DNA of 64,000 nt, taken from positions 27,572-91,571 of the forward strand of contig NZ_LNYO01000021.1 of NCBI RefSeq assembly GCF_001467895.1, given 5' to 3'. This document shows, piece by piece, positions 28,343 through 38,071 of the stretch; within the stretch, counting starts at the first letter, position 1, and every line of letters starts with the position of its first letter. The stretch comes from Legionella nautarum (GTDB taxonomy: Bacteria > Pseudomonadota > Gammaproteobacteria > Legionellales > Legionellaceae). A program made the position numbers and the translations under genes. The notes beneath the pieces are model-generated. The model searched no databases. It saw nothing but the letters and a program-made list of their open reading frames with translations, and was not told where the DNA came from.

Positions 28343-28873
28343 TTACTGTGCCGCCGCCGGGCTAGTGGTATTGGCCTCACTAGGGTCATTGGAACACTGA
28401 CAGGGAGGGGTGCTGACTTTAGATTGTAACCCCATGATCGCAAAACCGCGAACTCCTTGTCCATCAGGAGCTTGTGTGAAATGAATTGTAACGTCCAAAT
28501 TTTGTTTTTGTTGATATTGAGGATTTTTATAAATCACTAAGATCGGCATTTTGGCTTGCCACTGATTAGGCGCGATGGTCGTAATTTCCGGGGGTAAAGT
28601 GGCTACAGCACTCACATAATAAGAATTGGCCTTTACCGCATCAGGAAGTTTAGAGGTAGTCATTGCTGTGCTATAGGCAGTCCACCCGCCAGCGGTAAAA
28701 TATTTAGCAATTTCTTTTTGGCGTTCAAGGAAATTTTTATAATCAAAAGTATAAGTAGCGATAATGGCTTCATTGGCCCAAACTGCAAGTTGAGTATTAT
28801 CAGGAGGAAGGGCTTTTGCTGATAAAGATAAAGCAAATAGCATGAAAGCAGCACCAACATTGATTTTCCTCAT
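28343..28873 (-). CDS. Soluble IcmL/DotI-like paralogue with signal peptide
   Basis: A 176-residue protein. The signal peptide (about 1-22, ending SAKA) replaces the membrane anchor of true DotI/IcmL. The mature domain reads as IcmL-like: QLAVWANEAIIATYTFDYKNF, FTAGGWTAYSTAM, VSAVATLPPEI, WQAKMPILVIY and LDVTIHF. IcmL is a core-complex protein of the Dot/Icm type IVB secretion system; secreted short paralogues are common in Legionella, with no known function. Its promoter region adjoins the candidate small RNA. Confidence 0.8.
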   Translation of the reverse strand: MRKINVGAAFMLFALSLSAKALPPDNTQLAVWANEAIIATYTFDYKNFLERQKEIAKYFTAGGWTAYSTAMTTSKLPDAVKANSYYVSAVATLPPEITTIAPNQWQAKMPILVIYKNPQYQQKQNLDVTIHFTQAPDGQGVRGFAIMGLQSKVSTPPCQCSNDPSEANTTSPAAAQ

Positions 28874-28933
28874 GGGGTTATCCTCAAAATCATCGTAGCA
28901 AAATATATTCTAATTGTAGTCGTTTTCAAGGTG

Positions 28934-29020
28934 AAAAAAACCCCGGCTAAACCGGGGAAGTTAGTGTGTCCTACTTTAATTAGTAATGACACTACTCCGC
29001 GTAAAGAGGGGAGCGCGGAG
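28934..29020 (-). ncRNA. Candidate small RNA with intrinsic terminator
   Basis: On the minus strand a perfect TATAAT (29032-29027) is followed six bases later by a structured ~87-base stretch with no ORF. A 5' stem CTCCGCG/CGCGGAG comes first, then a middle pairing GTGTC/GACAC, then a terminator stem CCCCGG-TTTAG-CCGGGG with seven U. Nothing else on this strand to the right would need that terminator. The -35 is poor. It contains GGA triplets in and near the 5' stem and in UAGGAC, so CsrA binding is possible but unproven. Family not recognised. Confidence 0.5.
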
Positions 29021-29058
29021 CAGAGCATTATAAATTATGCTCATATCATTAGACACTG

Positions 29059-29253
29059 ATGGTCAAAAAAAGTTCAATTTTATTGGTTAATTTTATTCCC
29101 TCTCGGTTAAAACGGATTGATGCGATGAAAACTCAGATTCAATCGGCGACAGGCCAAATAATTTATGTTATTTTAGGCGATCTTGGGTTTAGCGGTCTAA
29201 ATACTTATTTAAGCAGAGGCCCATCCAAATTTTCCATCGACGTAACCAGTTAA
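29059..29253 (+). CDS. Small ORF upstream of the ABC transporter
   Basis: A 64-codon frame (starts MVKKSSILLVNF) with no clear Shine-Dalgarno, ending 17 bases before the permease gene. Amino acid make-up is plausible but no family is recognised. It may be a leader ORF or chance. Confidence 0.3.
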   Translation: MVKKSSILLVNFIPSRLKRIDAMKTQIQSATGQIIYVILGDLGFSGLNTYLSRGPSKFSIDVTS

Positions 29254-29269
29254 AAAATAGGGGGGCATT

Positions 29270-31009
29270 GTGCGCAACAGTCGTTTTTACTTTGCCAACC
29301 GTGAAAATGTAAGTCGTTATATCAATCGTTGGGATATTTTATTACTGATACTGATTTTTTTTGTTTTGTTTTTTCTAGGTTGGGCGGGAAAACAAATGGC
29401 GAGTCCTTATCAATTAGGAGAGCCGTTAGTTATTTCTTTAGACCCCAGTAAACTGCCTTTCTATGCCCTGCGCACTGTATTAAGGATGTTCATTGCCCTG
29501 GGTATATCCTTGCTGTTTACCTTTGCTGTAGGCGCGCTGGCTGCGAAGAATCGCCGTGCTGAGCAGGTCATTATTCCTGCGATTGATATTTTACAATCCG
29601 TCCCCGTTCTGAGTTTTTTATCGATTACCGTAACCGGATTCATCCGCTTATTCCCTGGTAGTTTATTGGGGCCTGAATGCGCCTCTATTTTTGCTATTTT
29701 TACTGCTCAGGTATGGAATATTACCTTTGGATTCTATCAAGCTTTAAAAACCTTGCCCGAGGATTTAAAAGAAGCATCGGCAATGTTTCAATTGTCTGCT
29801 TGGCAGCGATTTTGGAAGGTTGAAGTTCCCTTTTCAATGTCGAGTTTACTGTGGAATTTGATGATGTCGATGTCAGCCAGTTGGTTTTTCGTCGTCTTAT
29901 CCGAGGCTATCTCCGTTTCTCACCAGGACATTCTCTTGCCGGGAGTAGGTTCTTATATTGCCCTAGCGATTGAGCAGCGAGATTTGCATGCAGTGGGCTA
30001 TGCCATTTTGACCATGGTTATCGTTATTTTTCTATACGATCAGATTTTGTTTCGGCCACTGATTGCCTGGTCAGAAAAATTTAAAATGGAACCTTCGCCG
30101 GACGAGGAAGAATATCAATCCTGGCTAATTGATTTAATTCGCGGGAGTCGATTAACCAAACGTTTTGGCAGAGTAGCGGCAGTTGTTAAAGATAATTTTG
30201 TGAATGCTCGTTGGTTATCTCATCGAGGAATTAAAGTCGCGAAAGAAATGGATTTACGCCGCCAAAAACATCTCGATTGGATTTGGAATACGATTGTGCT
30301 TCTCGCCATTTTTGGCGGTGGCTGGCTGCTCATGAATTTTATTTTGACTGAACTGAAGTTGAAGGAAGTGTTACATGTTTTTCTTCTTGGCGCAGCGACA
30401 GGTACACGGGTTATTGTCTTAATTATTTTTAGTTCTTTGCTTTGGATTCCTGTCGGTGTTTGGATTGGATTAAGACCCCGATTGGCACAGAAAATTCAAC
30501 CGATTATTCAATTCGTTGCCGCTTTCCCTGCTAATTTATTCTATCCTTTGTTTGTAATAGCTATTGTACAATTTCATCTCAGTGTTGAGATCTGGGTTAC
30601 TCCACTGATGATTTTGGGAACCCAGTGGTATATTTTATTTAATGTGATTGCCGGAGCTTCAACCATCCCTCGCGACCTTTATTTGGCAGCGGATAATTTC
30701 GGTGTCAAAGGCTGGCAATGGTGGAAGCGCTTAGCTTTGCCGGGAATCTTCCCTTTTTATATTACAGGAGCCATTACTGCTGCCGGTGGAGCATGGAACG
30801 CTAGTATTGTGGCTGAGTGGGTTAGTTGGGGAAACACTACTTTGGAAGCGACGGGCTTGGGTGAGTATATTCATGCGAGCACCATAGCAGGTGATTTTCC
30901 AAAAATAGCCTTAGGTACTGCGATGATGTGTACTTATGTACTGGCATTTAATCATTTAATTTGGCGTCCGCTTTATCGACTGGCGGAAGAGCGATTCCAT
31001 TTCAATTGA
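29270..31009 (+). CDS. ABC transporter permease, fused double BPD domain (NitT/TauT type)
   Basis: Inner-membrane protein of 579 residues built from two permease halves, each with a coupling EAA loop: EASAMFQLSAWQRFWKVEVP in the first and LAADNFGVKGWQWWKRLALPG in the second. A charged linker (about 265-340) joins them. The GTG start follows GGGGGG. The fused arrangement is seen in NitT/TauT-related importers of anions such as nitrate, sulfonate or bicarbonate; the substrate here is unknown. The ATPase gene follows eight bases later. No substrate-binding protein is adjacent. Confidence 0.85.
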   Translation: MRNSRFYFANRENVSRYINRWDILLLILIFFVLFFLGWAGKQMASPYQLGEPLVISLDPSKLPFYALRTVLRMFIALGISLLFTFAVGALAAKNRRAEQVIIPAIDILQSVPVLSFLSITVTGFIRLFPGSLLGPECASIFAIFTAQVWNITFGFYQALKTLPEDLKEASAMFQLSAWQRFWKVEVPFSMSSLLWNLMMSMSASWFFVVLSEAISVSHQDILLPGVGSYIALAIEQRDLHAVGYAILTMVIVIFLYDQILFRPLIAWSEKFKMEPSPDEEEYQSWLIDLIRGSRLTKRFGRVAAVVKDNFVNARWLSHRGIKVAKEMDLRRQKHLDWIWNTIVLLAIFGGGWLLMNFILTELKLKEVLHVFLLGAATGTRVIVLIIFSSLLWIPVGVWIGLRPRLAQKIQPIIQFVAAFPANLFYPLFVIAIVQFHLSVEIWVTPLMILGTQWYILFNVIAGASTIPRDLYLAADNFGVKGWQWWKRLALPGIFPFYITGAITAAGGAWNASIVAEWVSWGNTTLEATGLGEYIHASTIAGDFPKIALGTAMMCTYVLAFNHLIWRPLYRLAEERFHFN

Positions 31010-31016
31010 GGATGCT

Positions 31017-32327
31017 ATGTCAGAAACTATTATTGCCATCGAAAATTGCCGCAAATCCTTTAAAAAAGCATCCGCTCAAGATTTGTTAGTGCTCGAAGAT
31101 GTTAATTTTCGCTTACAAGAAGGTGAAATCGTTGCCTTACTGGGTAAGTCCGGTTCGGGCAAATCCACTCTTTTACGGATTATTGCAGGGCTTGTTCCGC
31201 CCACTGCAGGAAAAGTGACTTATCGTGGACAACCCGTGACGGGACCCGTACCGGGTATAGCAATGGTATTTCAATCCTTCGCACTAATGCCCTGGTTGAC
31301 CGTACTCGAAAATGTGGAGTTAGGTTTAGAAGCTCAAGGTGTCGGACGCGAAGAAAGACGGCACCGTGCAATTGAAGCAATTGATACTATTGGTCTTGAT
31401 GGCTTTGAGTCCGCTTTTCCCAAAGAGTTATCCGGTGGAATGCGCCAACGGGTAGGATTTGCTCGGGCTTTGGTGATTAATCCAGATGTGTTGCTCATGG
31501 ATGAACCTTTTTCTGCTCTCGACGTATTAACAGCTGAAAACTTAAAATCAGATATGCTGAAATTATGGCAAGAAAAGAAAACCAACACGAATGGTATCTT
31601 ATTAGTTACTCATAATATTGAGGAAGCAGCGACCCTTGCCGATCGTATCATTATTTTTGGCTCTGATCCCGGCTATATTCGTGCGGAATTACAAGTTGGC
31701 CTAGAACAACCTCGCGACCCAGAAACACCGGAATTTCGTGCCCTAGTTGATAAAATTTATACCCTAATGACGACTGGGCCTAAGGAAAAAGCGAAAGGTG
31801 CGCAACGTGAGCGCCAAATTGGCTTAGGTTATCGTTTACCTGATGTAGAACCTTCGGAGTTATCGGGCTTGATTGAGACAATGAAATCATTCAAAGAGCG
31901 GATTGATCTTCCAGAACTTGCTGATGAATTGATGATGAATATCGATGATTTATTCCCCATCTTAGAAACCCTGGAGATTTTAGGGTTTGCAAAAGTATCC
32001 GACGGGGATATTCAACTCAGTGAATTAGGAAAACAATTCTCAGAGGCCGATTTACAAGCACGTAAGCAATTATTCGCCAGGCGACTTTTGGAAAAAGTGC
32101 CGTTGGCACGTTATATTCGCCGCGTCTTGGATGAGAAGGTGGGGCATCGTGTTTCTGAAGAACGATTTTTATCTAAACTCGAAGATTATTTAAGTGAAAA
32201 AGAAGCGGAGCGAGTGCTGCGTACGATGATTGACTGGGGACGTTATGCCGAATTGTTTGCTTATGATTTTAATACTGGAATCTTAAGCTTAGAGAACCCG
32301 GGTATTTCGGACGCGGTTGTGGAATAA
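31017..32327 (+). CDS. ABC transporter ATP-binding protein with C-terminal AAA-associated domain
   Basis: A 436-residue protein. The ATPase core (1-265) has Walker A GKSGSGKST, Q-loop VFQSFALMPW, signature LSGGMRQR and Walker B VLLMDEPFSALD. A second domain (about 285-430), a winged-helix-like C-terminal extension seen in nitrate/sulfonate/bicarbonate-type ATPases, may be regulatory. Partner of the fused permease just upstream. Confidence 0.88.
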   Translation: MSETIIAIENCRKSFKKASAQDLLVLEDVNFRLQEGEIVALLGKSGSGKSTLLRIIAGLVPPTAGKVTYRGQPVTGPVPGIAMVFQSFALMPWLTVLENVELGLEAQGVGREERRHRAIEAIDTIGLDGFESAFPKELSGGMRQRVGFARALVINPDVLLMDEPFSALDVLTAENLKSDMLKLWQEKKTNTNGILLVTHNIEEAATLADRIIIFGSDPGYIRAELQVGLEQPRDPETPEFRALVDKIYTLMTTGPKEKAKGAQRERQIGLGYRLPDVEPSELSGLIETMKSFKERIDLPELADELMMNIDDLFPILETLEILGFAKVSDGDIQLSELGKQFSEADLQARKQLFARRLLEKVPLARYIRRVLDEKVGHRVSEERFLSKLEDYLSEKEAERVLRTMIDWGRYAELFAYDFNTGILSLENPGISDAVVE

Positions 32328-32423
32328 TATCCTGGCTGCGGTAAGAAAAAATAAACTGGATGTCAATATTACTGTGCAACATTTATAATGAAAAATCATT
32401 GACTTATTAGATTAAGGTTTTAA

Positions 32424-35249
32424 ATGAGACTACGTTATAAAAAGAAAAAGACTAGGACTTCTAAAGCACAGGTTGAAGATGAGCTTATTCTTATTTGTCC
32501 AATGACATATGGTGAGGAAAATCCTAGCGACAACTCTTTAAGTTTACTAAATGATACGTCGCCACCAAAATTTGACATTAGACTTACTTCGTCCCCCGCC
32601 TATCTTGCACGGAAATTTGAACACATCAAACAATACCGAACAAAACCACATGAAGCAGATGCCATACAGACCACCATAGGTTATATCTATTTTGGAGATA
32701 TGGAAAAGGCAACTGAGCTTTATCAAGGGATAAAAGATAGAATGGATAGGCAAGAGTCTATTGCCCATCATGATTCAACCAAATTAATGCAGCTTTATAA
32801 GCTTATCCATAAAGCAACATTATTTGTAATAAAAAAAAATTTACTACAGAGCATGGGTAGCCAATCTCCCCAACATACATTGGCTTTAGAAATAATGAAA
32901 TATTTTTGGATAAGAGTTCAAATGCAATATGTCGTTTCTATAAATAGAATGGATGCAAGAGGACAATATGATAAAACTAATTGGGAAAAATGTGAGATTG
33001 ATGTCAATAGTAAAATTAAAATGCAGGAATCTTTAAGCGACAATGATCGTGTAGCATGTATATGTATCCTACAGAATATTTCGGAGACAACGAGGCTGTT
33101 AAAAATGGTTCGTGCTGATATAACCTCATTGAATGATGTCAGCCAAGAATCTGTCCTTATATTTGATAGAGGTATTGATGAGCTATCCAAATGCTGCGAA
33201 GCGCTATCAACCTTATCTGATAAATTATTATATTCCACTTTTATACATGCTCTTAATCATGAAAAGCAGCTAATTGAATCAAAAAAAAATCAATTAATTG
33301 CGGAGGATAAATTTCAAAGCTCACTACGTGAACTTGAAAAGAGGAAAAATAATTTAAATAGGATAATTAAAACTGTAAAACTTGCTAAGCCAATTTGTTC
33401 AGACAAACCTACTAAGCCAGTTCAAACTAAGCCTCGAAAAAAAAGCACCTCACAGCCTAAAGTTGAAGTGCAAACGGAGGTTGTAGAGCCGCGTCAACTT
33501 CTGAGTCATGCTTATCAATTATTACAGTCAGCGAAATTTACTGAAGCGCTAGCGCTTTATAAACAAGCATTACAAATTTCTAAGAAAAATGGCGACATCC
33601 TGGATGAAGTACAGTCATTATCAAGCATGGCTGAATGCTATGAGGTTTGGTTCAAATATCAACCCGAGTTAAGTGATAATAAAGAGCAAGCTATCACAAT
33701 CTATGAACAAATGATTCGTTATGGTGATACTTTTCGAGACTCTGAAGTTTATGATTCCCTCTCTCCCTATTTGGCATTTGCAAACCTTGCACTTGATAAA
33801 TTATTAGAAAAAAATATTTCATCAGAAAAAGAAATCAAAGTTATAACTAATACGAAGTATGATGATGGGGCAGTGGTGAAAGAGGACATGGCTGGCAAAC
33901 CCGCAGCAACTCAGCTATCTCCTCAAGCATACGATATACAACCGTGCTATAAAATTAAAATAAAATTACCCATTGATGAGAAAATATTAGCTTTGATGCG
34001 TGACATTCCAGATAGTTATATTGTTGGTGGTGCTGTCAGAAATTTATTATTGCAGCATCAACCACGAGAATATGATATCGTGACAGCGTTAACCCCTGAT
34101 GAACTGGTTTCCCAACTCACACAGAAAAATTATACTTGTAAAATTGTGGGCAACATTTATCCCATCGTTTTAGTTACACTTACAACCGGTGAAGTGATTG
34201 AAGTTGCTACTTTTCGTGATCAAAAGCCGAGAGAATCGACTGACACTTTTAAATATCATCCTGATAATCCTACTGTAATCCTTAATAAAAATTACGCGCG
34301 TCATCCTTATCCCGATACCTTTAATCGTGATGTGACGATTAATTGTATTTATTATGATCCGCGTATGGAGGAGGTTTTTAGTTATATTGCTGAGACAGAG
34401 TTAGACCTTAAATCAAAAATTATCCGCATTATAGGTGACCCAGTAGAACGATTTAGCCACGATCCGATTATTATTTTACGCGTTCTTGAGCTTAGTTATC
34501 GCCTCGGGTTTCAATTAGATGAAAATATTTTGCCAGCTATTGAACAATGTAAAGCTCATTTACTTTTTGTCTCTCCAGGTCGCTTATTACATCAATGTCA
34601 TAAAGTTTTTTATAACGGACATTCACAACAACTATTTAATGACCTGATAAAATTTGGCCTCGTTGATATTATGTTTCCTGATCTCACCTTATACCTAAGT
34701 CATGAAACTTTAAGTTATTATCCGGTATTAAAGAATTTATTTTTAGAGGCAACTGTTCTTTTTTATCAAACTGAACCCATTAGCTACCCCTTATTATTTG
34801 CAACCTTATTATGGCCTATCGTATTTGATAGATTATGCAGGGGGGAAATTTTTACTAAGATTGCCAATGATGTACTGCAACAGCAAAGCCAAATTATCAA
34901 AATCTTACCTTTTATGTATATTAGCATCAAAAATATTTGGCTTAATTATTTAACCAATAAAAATTATTTTTCCACTCAACTACCCTCCGAAGCCCCCTTC
35001 AGCAGTTCACAACAAACCTGCCTACTCAATCGATTTACGCACTATGTTGATCATTACACCATCGCAGTCAACATGAAAAAGCTTGAGTTAAATACAGGCA
35101 ACTCTCATCTCAACGAACAGGGCGAGCCCTCAGGTTTGTCATCATTATCGCTGTTGAATGACAAGAATTCACATGCTTTTCGGAAGAAAGGAGACGGTGA
35201 GATATCAAGGGAGCGGGCGCTCCGACCTGATACCACTTTATTTCTTTAA
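32424..35249 (+). CDS. Large protein with TPR-like region and CCA/poly(A)-polymerase-like domain
   Basis: A 941-residue protein of three parts. Residues 1-340 are an unknown helical domain. About 353-420 is TPR-like (AYQLLQSAKFTEALALYKQAL). About 515-790 is a class II tRNA nucleotidyltransferase/poly(A) polymerase head and neck: GGAVRNLLL, then REYDIVTAL at the metal-binding strand where D-x-D is usual but E-Y-D is seen, FNRDVTINCIYYD, and GDPVERFSHDPIIILRVLEL. The housekeeping CCA enzyme is about 400 residues and lacks the N-terminal part. The fusion suggests an effector or specialised RNA-modifying enzyme; activity is uncertain because of the E-x-D site. Confidence 0.65.
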   Translation: MRLRYKKKKTRTSKAQVEDELILICPMTYGEENPSDNSLSLLNDTSPPKFDIRLTSSPAYLARKFEHIKQYRTKPHEADAIQTTIGYIYFGDMEKATELYQGIKDRMDRQESIAHHDSTKLMQLYKLIHKATLFVIKKNLLQSMGSQSPQHTLALEIMKYFWIRVQMQYVVSINRMDARGQYDKTNWEKCEIDVNSKIKMQESLSDNDRVACICILQNISETTRLLKMVRADITSLNDVSQESVLIFDRGIDELSKCCEALSTLSDKLLYSTFIHALNHEKQLIESKKNQLIAEDKFQSSLRELEKRKNNLNRIIKTVKLAKPICSDKPTKPVQTKPRKKSTSQPKVEVQTEVVEPRQLLSHAYQLLQSAKFTEALALYKQALQISKKNGDILDEVQSLSSMAECYEVWFKYQPELSDNKEQAITIYEQMIRYGDTFRDSEVYDSLSPYLAFANLALDKLLEKNISSEKEIKVITNTKYDDGAVVKEDMAGKPAATQLSPQAYDIQPCYKIKIKLPIDEKILALMRDIPDSYIVGGAVRNLLLQHQPREYDIVTALTPDELVSQLTQKNYTCKIVGNIYPIVLVTLTTGEVIEVATFRDQKPRESTDTFKYHPDNPTVILNKNYARHPYPDTFNRDVTINCIYYDPRMEEVFSYIAETELDLKSKIIRIIGDPVERFSHDPIIILRVLELSYRLGFQLDENILPAIEQCKAHLLFVSPGRLLHQCHKVFYNGHSQQLFNDLIKFGLVDIMFPDLTLYLSHETLSYYPVLKNLFLEATVLFYQTEPISYPLLFATLLWPIVFDRLCRGEIFTKIANDVLQQQSQIIKILPFMYISIKNIWLNYLTNKNYFSTQLPSEAPFSSSQQTCLLNRFTHYVDHYTIAVNMKKLELNTGNSHLNEQGEPSGLSSLSLLNDKNSHAFRKKGDGEISRERALRPDTTLFL

Positions 35250-35397
35250 ATTATCGATTAATCTTTGATTAGGTATAACTAGGAGTTAATTTATCCATAA
35301 TAAAGAGTTCCAGAAAACGCTATACAAAGATAATGAATTTAGATATAAACACCATTTTTGTCTAAAAACAAACGATTTTAGGAAAGGAGTACGAGGG

Positions 35398-35718
35398 ATG
35401 TTGAGGTTGAATAAATCAAGAATGGTGCAAAAATTTACGTTAGTCGTTATCCTCTCAGCCAGCGTAATGCAGCTAGCCGGATGTGGTAACTGTAAATCTT
35501 CCAGCTCCCCGCCTGCCGTATCTCTTATAACGGTAAATGGGCAATGCATATTAAGTAGTAATATTACCTGCAGGTGCTCAGGTGGCGGCATTCTCGCTAC
35601 CTGTTCTCAAGGCTCCCAAACCTTCAATCAAGGCACAGTTGCACCTGGAGTCTTTCTACCCTGCCCTGCTACCTTTAGCTGTAGTAGTAGCACGACAAGT
35701 TGCGGCAGTAACGGTTGA
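35398..35718 (+). CDS. Cys-rich small lipoprotein
   Basis: A 106-residue precursor with a lipobox LAGC at about residue 29, so lipid-anchored after cleavage. The mature part is rich in Ser, Gly and Cys (at least eight Cys, for example GCGNCK, CRCSGGG and SCGSNG), suggesting a disulphide-bonded periplasmic or surface protein. GGAAAGGAG upstream gives a strong ribosome site. Function unknown. Confidence 0.7.
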   Translation: MLRLNKSRMVQKFTLVVILSASVMQLAGCGNCKSSSSPPAVSLITVNGQCILSSNITCRCSGGGILATCSQGSQTFNQGTVAPGVFLPCPATFSCSSSTTSCGSNG

Positions 35719-35745
35719 AATCGGTTAAAGAAACAATTCCACACT

Positions 35746-35780
35746 GGCAGCCAGCATCTCTCGAAGCGTTGCTGGCTGCC
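35746..35780. terminator. Stable hairpin between convergent genes
   Basis: GGCAGCCAGCA and TGCTGGCTGCC form a perfect 11-bp stem with a 13-base loop between the rightward lipoprotein gene and leftward pgk. No U-run follows, so it may act as a bidirectional transcript-stabilising or Rho-assisted end rather than a classic intrinsic terminator. Confidence 0.5.
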
Positions 35781-35810
35781 TGCAGGCGGTGCCCTAGTGC
35801 TGCAATTATT

Positions 35811-37001
35811 TTAGTGTGCCGACGCATTGGCAGCACGCTCTTCCAAAATCGCTACAGCAGGTAAGGTTTTACCTTCTAGAAATTCGAGAAAAGCGCCTCC
35901 TCCTGTGGATATATAAGAAATTTGCTGGTTTAGATCATAGAGGTCTACCGCAGCAAGTGTATCTCCACCGCCAGCAATAGAAAAGGCATCACTATCAGCT
36001 ATGGCTATCGCTAATGCTCTGGTGCCATAAGCAAATTGTGGGAATTCAAAAACACCGACGGGGCCATTCCAAATAATTGTATTGGCTTCGTTAACCAAAT
36101 CGACATAGCGACTTACTGTTTCTGGCCCTATGTCCATAATCATGTCGTCACTAGCTACATTGCTGAGTGTTTTATTGAATGCAGGGCAACTGTCTGAAAA
36201 AGTTTTTCCAACAACGACATCAGAAGGTAGCGGGATTTGACAACCACTTTCTTTAGCTAAAGCTAAGATTTCGCGAGCGTCATCCAGTAAGTTTTCTTCA
36301 CAAAGTGATACGCCAATTTCATAGCCTTGAGCGCGAAGAAAAGTATTAGCAATACCGCCGCCAGGGATTAAATAATCAACTCGTCCTACTAATTGCTTCA
36401 GTAAAGTCAATTTGGATGAGACTTTCGCGCCGCCTACAATAGCCACAATCGGTTTTGCAGGTTCTTTAAGCACATGTTGTAAGGCTTCTAACTCGCGAAC
36501 TAAGAGTGGGCCTGCTGCAGCGACCGGTGCATATTTTGCCACGCCACAGGTAGAAGCTTGGGCGCGATGTGCTGTGCCAAAGGCATCCATGACAAAAATA
36601 TCGCAGAGACTTGCAAGTTTTTTTGCCAGGTCGTCATCATTCTCTTTCTCACCAGGATTGAATCTTACATTTTCACAAATGACTAATTCACCTGGATTGA
36701 CCTCGATACCATTCAAATAATTAGTCTCAAAGCGGACGGGGTACTCCAAATGAGCTTCCAAATAATCAGCGATTGGTTTTAAAGAAAAACGTTTTTCAAA
36801 TTTACCTTCTTCTGGTCGACCCAAATGTGACAACACCATTACTGCTGCTCCTTCATCAAGCGCAGCTTGTAAAGTGGGTAAAGCGGCTTGTAGGCGTTGG
36901 TCGCTGGTGATAATGCCATCTTTTATCGGAACATTTAGATCTTCACGAATCAACATTCGTTTACCACGAAGGCTGAGTTCGCTCATGTGAATTAAATTCA
37001 T
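35811..37001 (-). CDS. pgk: Phosphoglycerate kinase
   Basis: Glycolytic ATP-forming step from 1,3-bisphosphoglycerate. 396 residues: [46 protein letters not shown], and the C-terminal [14 protein letters not shown]. Full length. It starts 11 bases after gap stops, in the operon tkt-gap-pgk. Confidence 0.97.
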   Translation of the reverse strand: MNLIHMSELSLRGKRMLIREDLNVPIKDGIITSDQRLQAALPTLQAALDEGAAVMVLSHLGRPEEGKFEKRFSLKPIADYLEAHLEYPVRFETNYLNGIEVNPGELVICENVRFNPGEKENDDDLAKKLASLCDIFVMDAFGTAHRAQASTCGVAKYAPVAAAGPLLVRELEALQHVLKEPAKPIVAIVGGAKVSSKLTLLKQLVGRVDYLIPGGGIANTFLRAQGYEIGVSLCEENLLDDAREILALAKESGCQIPLPSDVVVGKTFSDSCPAFNKTLSNVASDDMIMDIGPETVSRYVDLVNEANTIIWNGPVGVFEFPQFAYGTRALAIAIADSDAFSIAGGGDTLAAVDLYDLNQQISYISTGGGAFLEFLEGKTLPAVAILEERAANASAH

Positions 37002-37012
37002 TTACACGGTCC

Positions 37013-38005
37013 TTAACGATTCATCATACAGTTTGCGGTATCTAACATACGATTAGAGAAGCCCCACTCATTGTCATACCAAGCCACTACCTTCACTAAA
37101 TTGCCCTTCACTTTGGTTAGTGCCGTATCAAAAATAGCTGAAGCAGGGTAATGATTGAAATCACAAGAGACTAAGGGCTCTTCATTAATATGTAGAACCT
37201 CGGATTTTGCTTTACGCATGATGTCATTAACTTCGGCTGCCGTGGTTTCACGTTGGGCAATAAAGGTGAGATCAATCACAGAAACATTCAGTGTGGGAAC
37301 TCGCATAGCAAAACCATCAAGCTTGCCAGCCAATTCCGGAAGTACTAGAGCAACCGCTTGTGCAGCCCCTGTTTTAGTTGGAATAATGGATTGTGTTGCT
37401 GAGCGTGCGCGGCGCAGATCGATATGACTAGCATCTAATAGCATTTGATCTTTGGTGTAGGCATGCACGGTATTTAATAAGCCGGAAGTAATTCCCAATG
37501 CGTCGTGCAGTGGTTTTACTACTGGTGCTAAGCAATTGGTAGTACAAGAGGCATTAGATACAATAACATCTGTTGCTTGCAGTATTTGATGGTTCACACC
37601 ATACACAATGGTTGCATCAGCATCTTTACCAGGAGCAGAGATTAACACTTTTTTAGCTCCAGCCTGAATATGCTTCATGGCTCCTTCTCGATGAGTGAAA
37701 TGTCCTGTGCACTCAAAAACAATATCAACATCTAAGCTAGACCAAGGGAGTAAAGAAGGATCACGCTCAGAAGTGACACGAATCGGGTGTCCGTCGATAA
37801 TTAAATTGTTTCCCTCAACGCCGACCTCACTGCCAAATCGACCATGTGTTGAATCGTAGCGAGTTAAATGGGCAGTGGTTTCTATACCTGATACATCATT
37901 GATGGCAACCACGTTAAATTGATTTTGGCGCTTGTATTCAAAAATGGATCGTAAGACACAGCGGCCAATGCGACCGTAACCATTTATTGCGACTCGTATC
38001 GTCAT
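37013..38005 (-). CDS. gap: Glyceraldehyde-3-phosphate dehydrogenase
   Basis: NAD-linked oxidation and phosphorylation of glyceraldehyde 3-phosphate. 330 residues: Rossmann start INGYGRIGR, catalytic Cys in [12 protein letters not shown], catalytic His in HAYTKDQ, and [12 protein letters not shown]. The related erythrose-4-phosphate dehydrogenase (Epd) is the main alternative because of the tkt neighbour, but the LAPV and HAYTKDQ segments fit GapA better. Middle gene of tkt-gap-pgk. Confidence 0.93.
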   Translation of the reverse strand: MTIRVAINGYGRIGRCVLRSIFEYKRQNQFNVVAINDVSGIETTAHLTRYDSTHGRFGSEVGVEGNNLIIDGHPIRVTSERDPSLLPWSSLDVDIVFECTGHFTHREGAMKHIQAGAKKVLISAPGKDADATIVYGVNHQILQATDVIVSNASCTTNCLAPVVKPLHDALGITSGLLNTVHAYTKDQMLLDASHIDLRRARSATQSIIPTKTGAAQAVALVLPELAGKLDGFAMRVPTLNVSVIDLTFIAQRETTAAEVNDIMRKAKSEVLHINEEPLVSCDFNHYPASAIFDTALTKVKGNLVKVVAWYDNEWGFSNRMLDTANCMMNR

Positions 38006-38071
38006 ACTACTTCTCCGAAAATTACAGGACTCTTCTTGAGTCAGTTTTTAAAATTGCGTTTAAGAGGCTCT

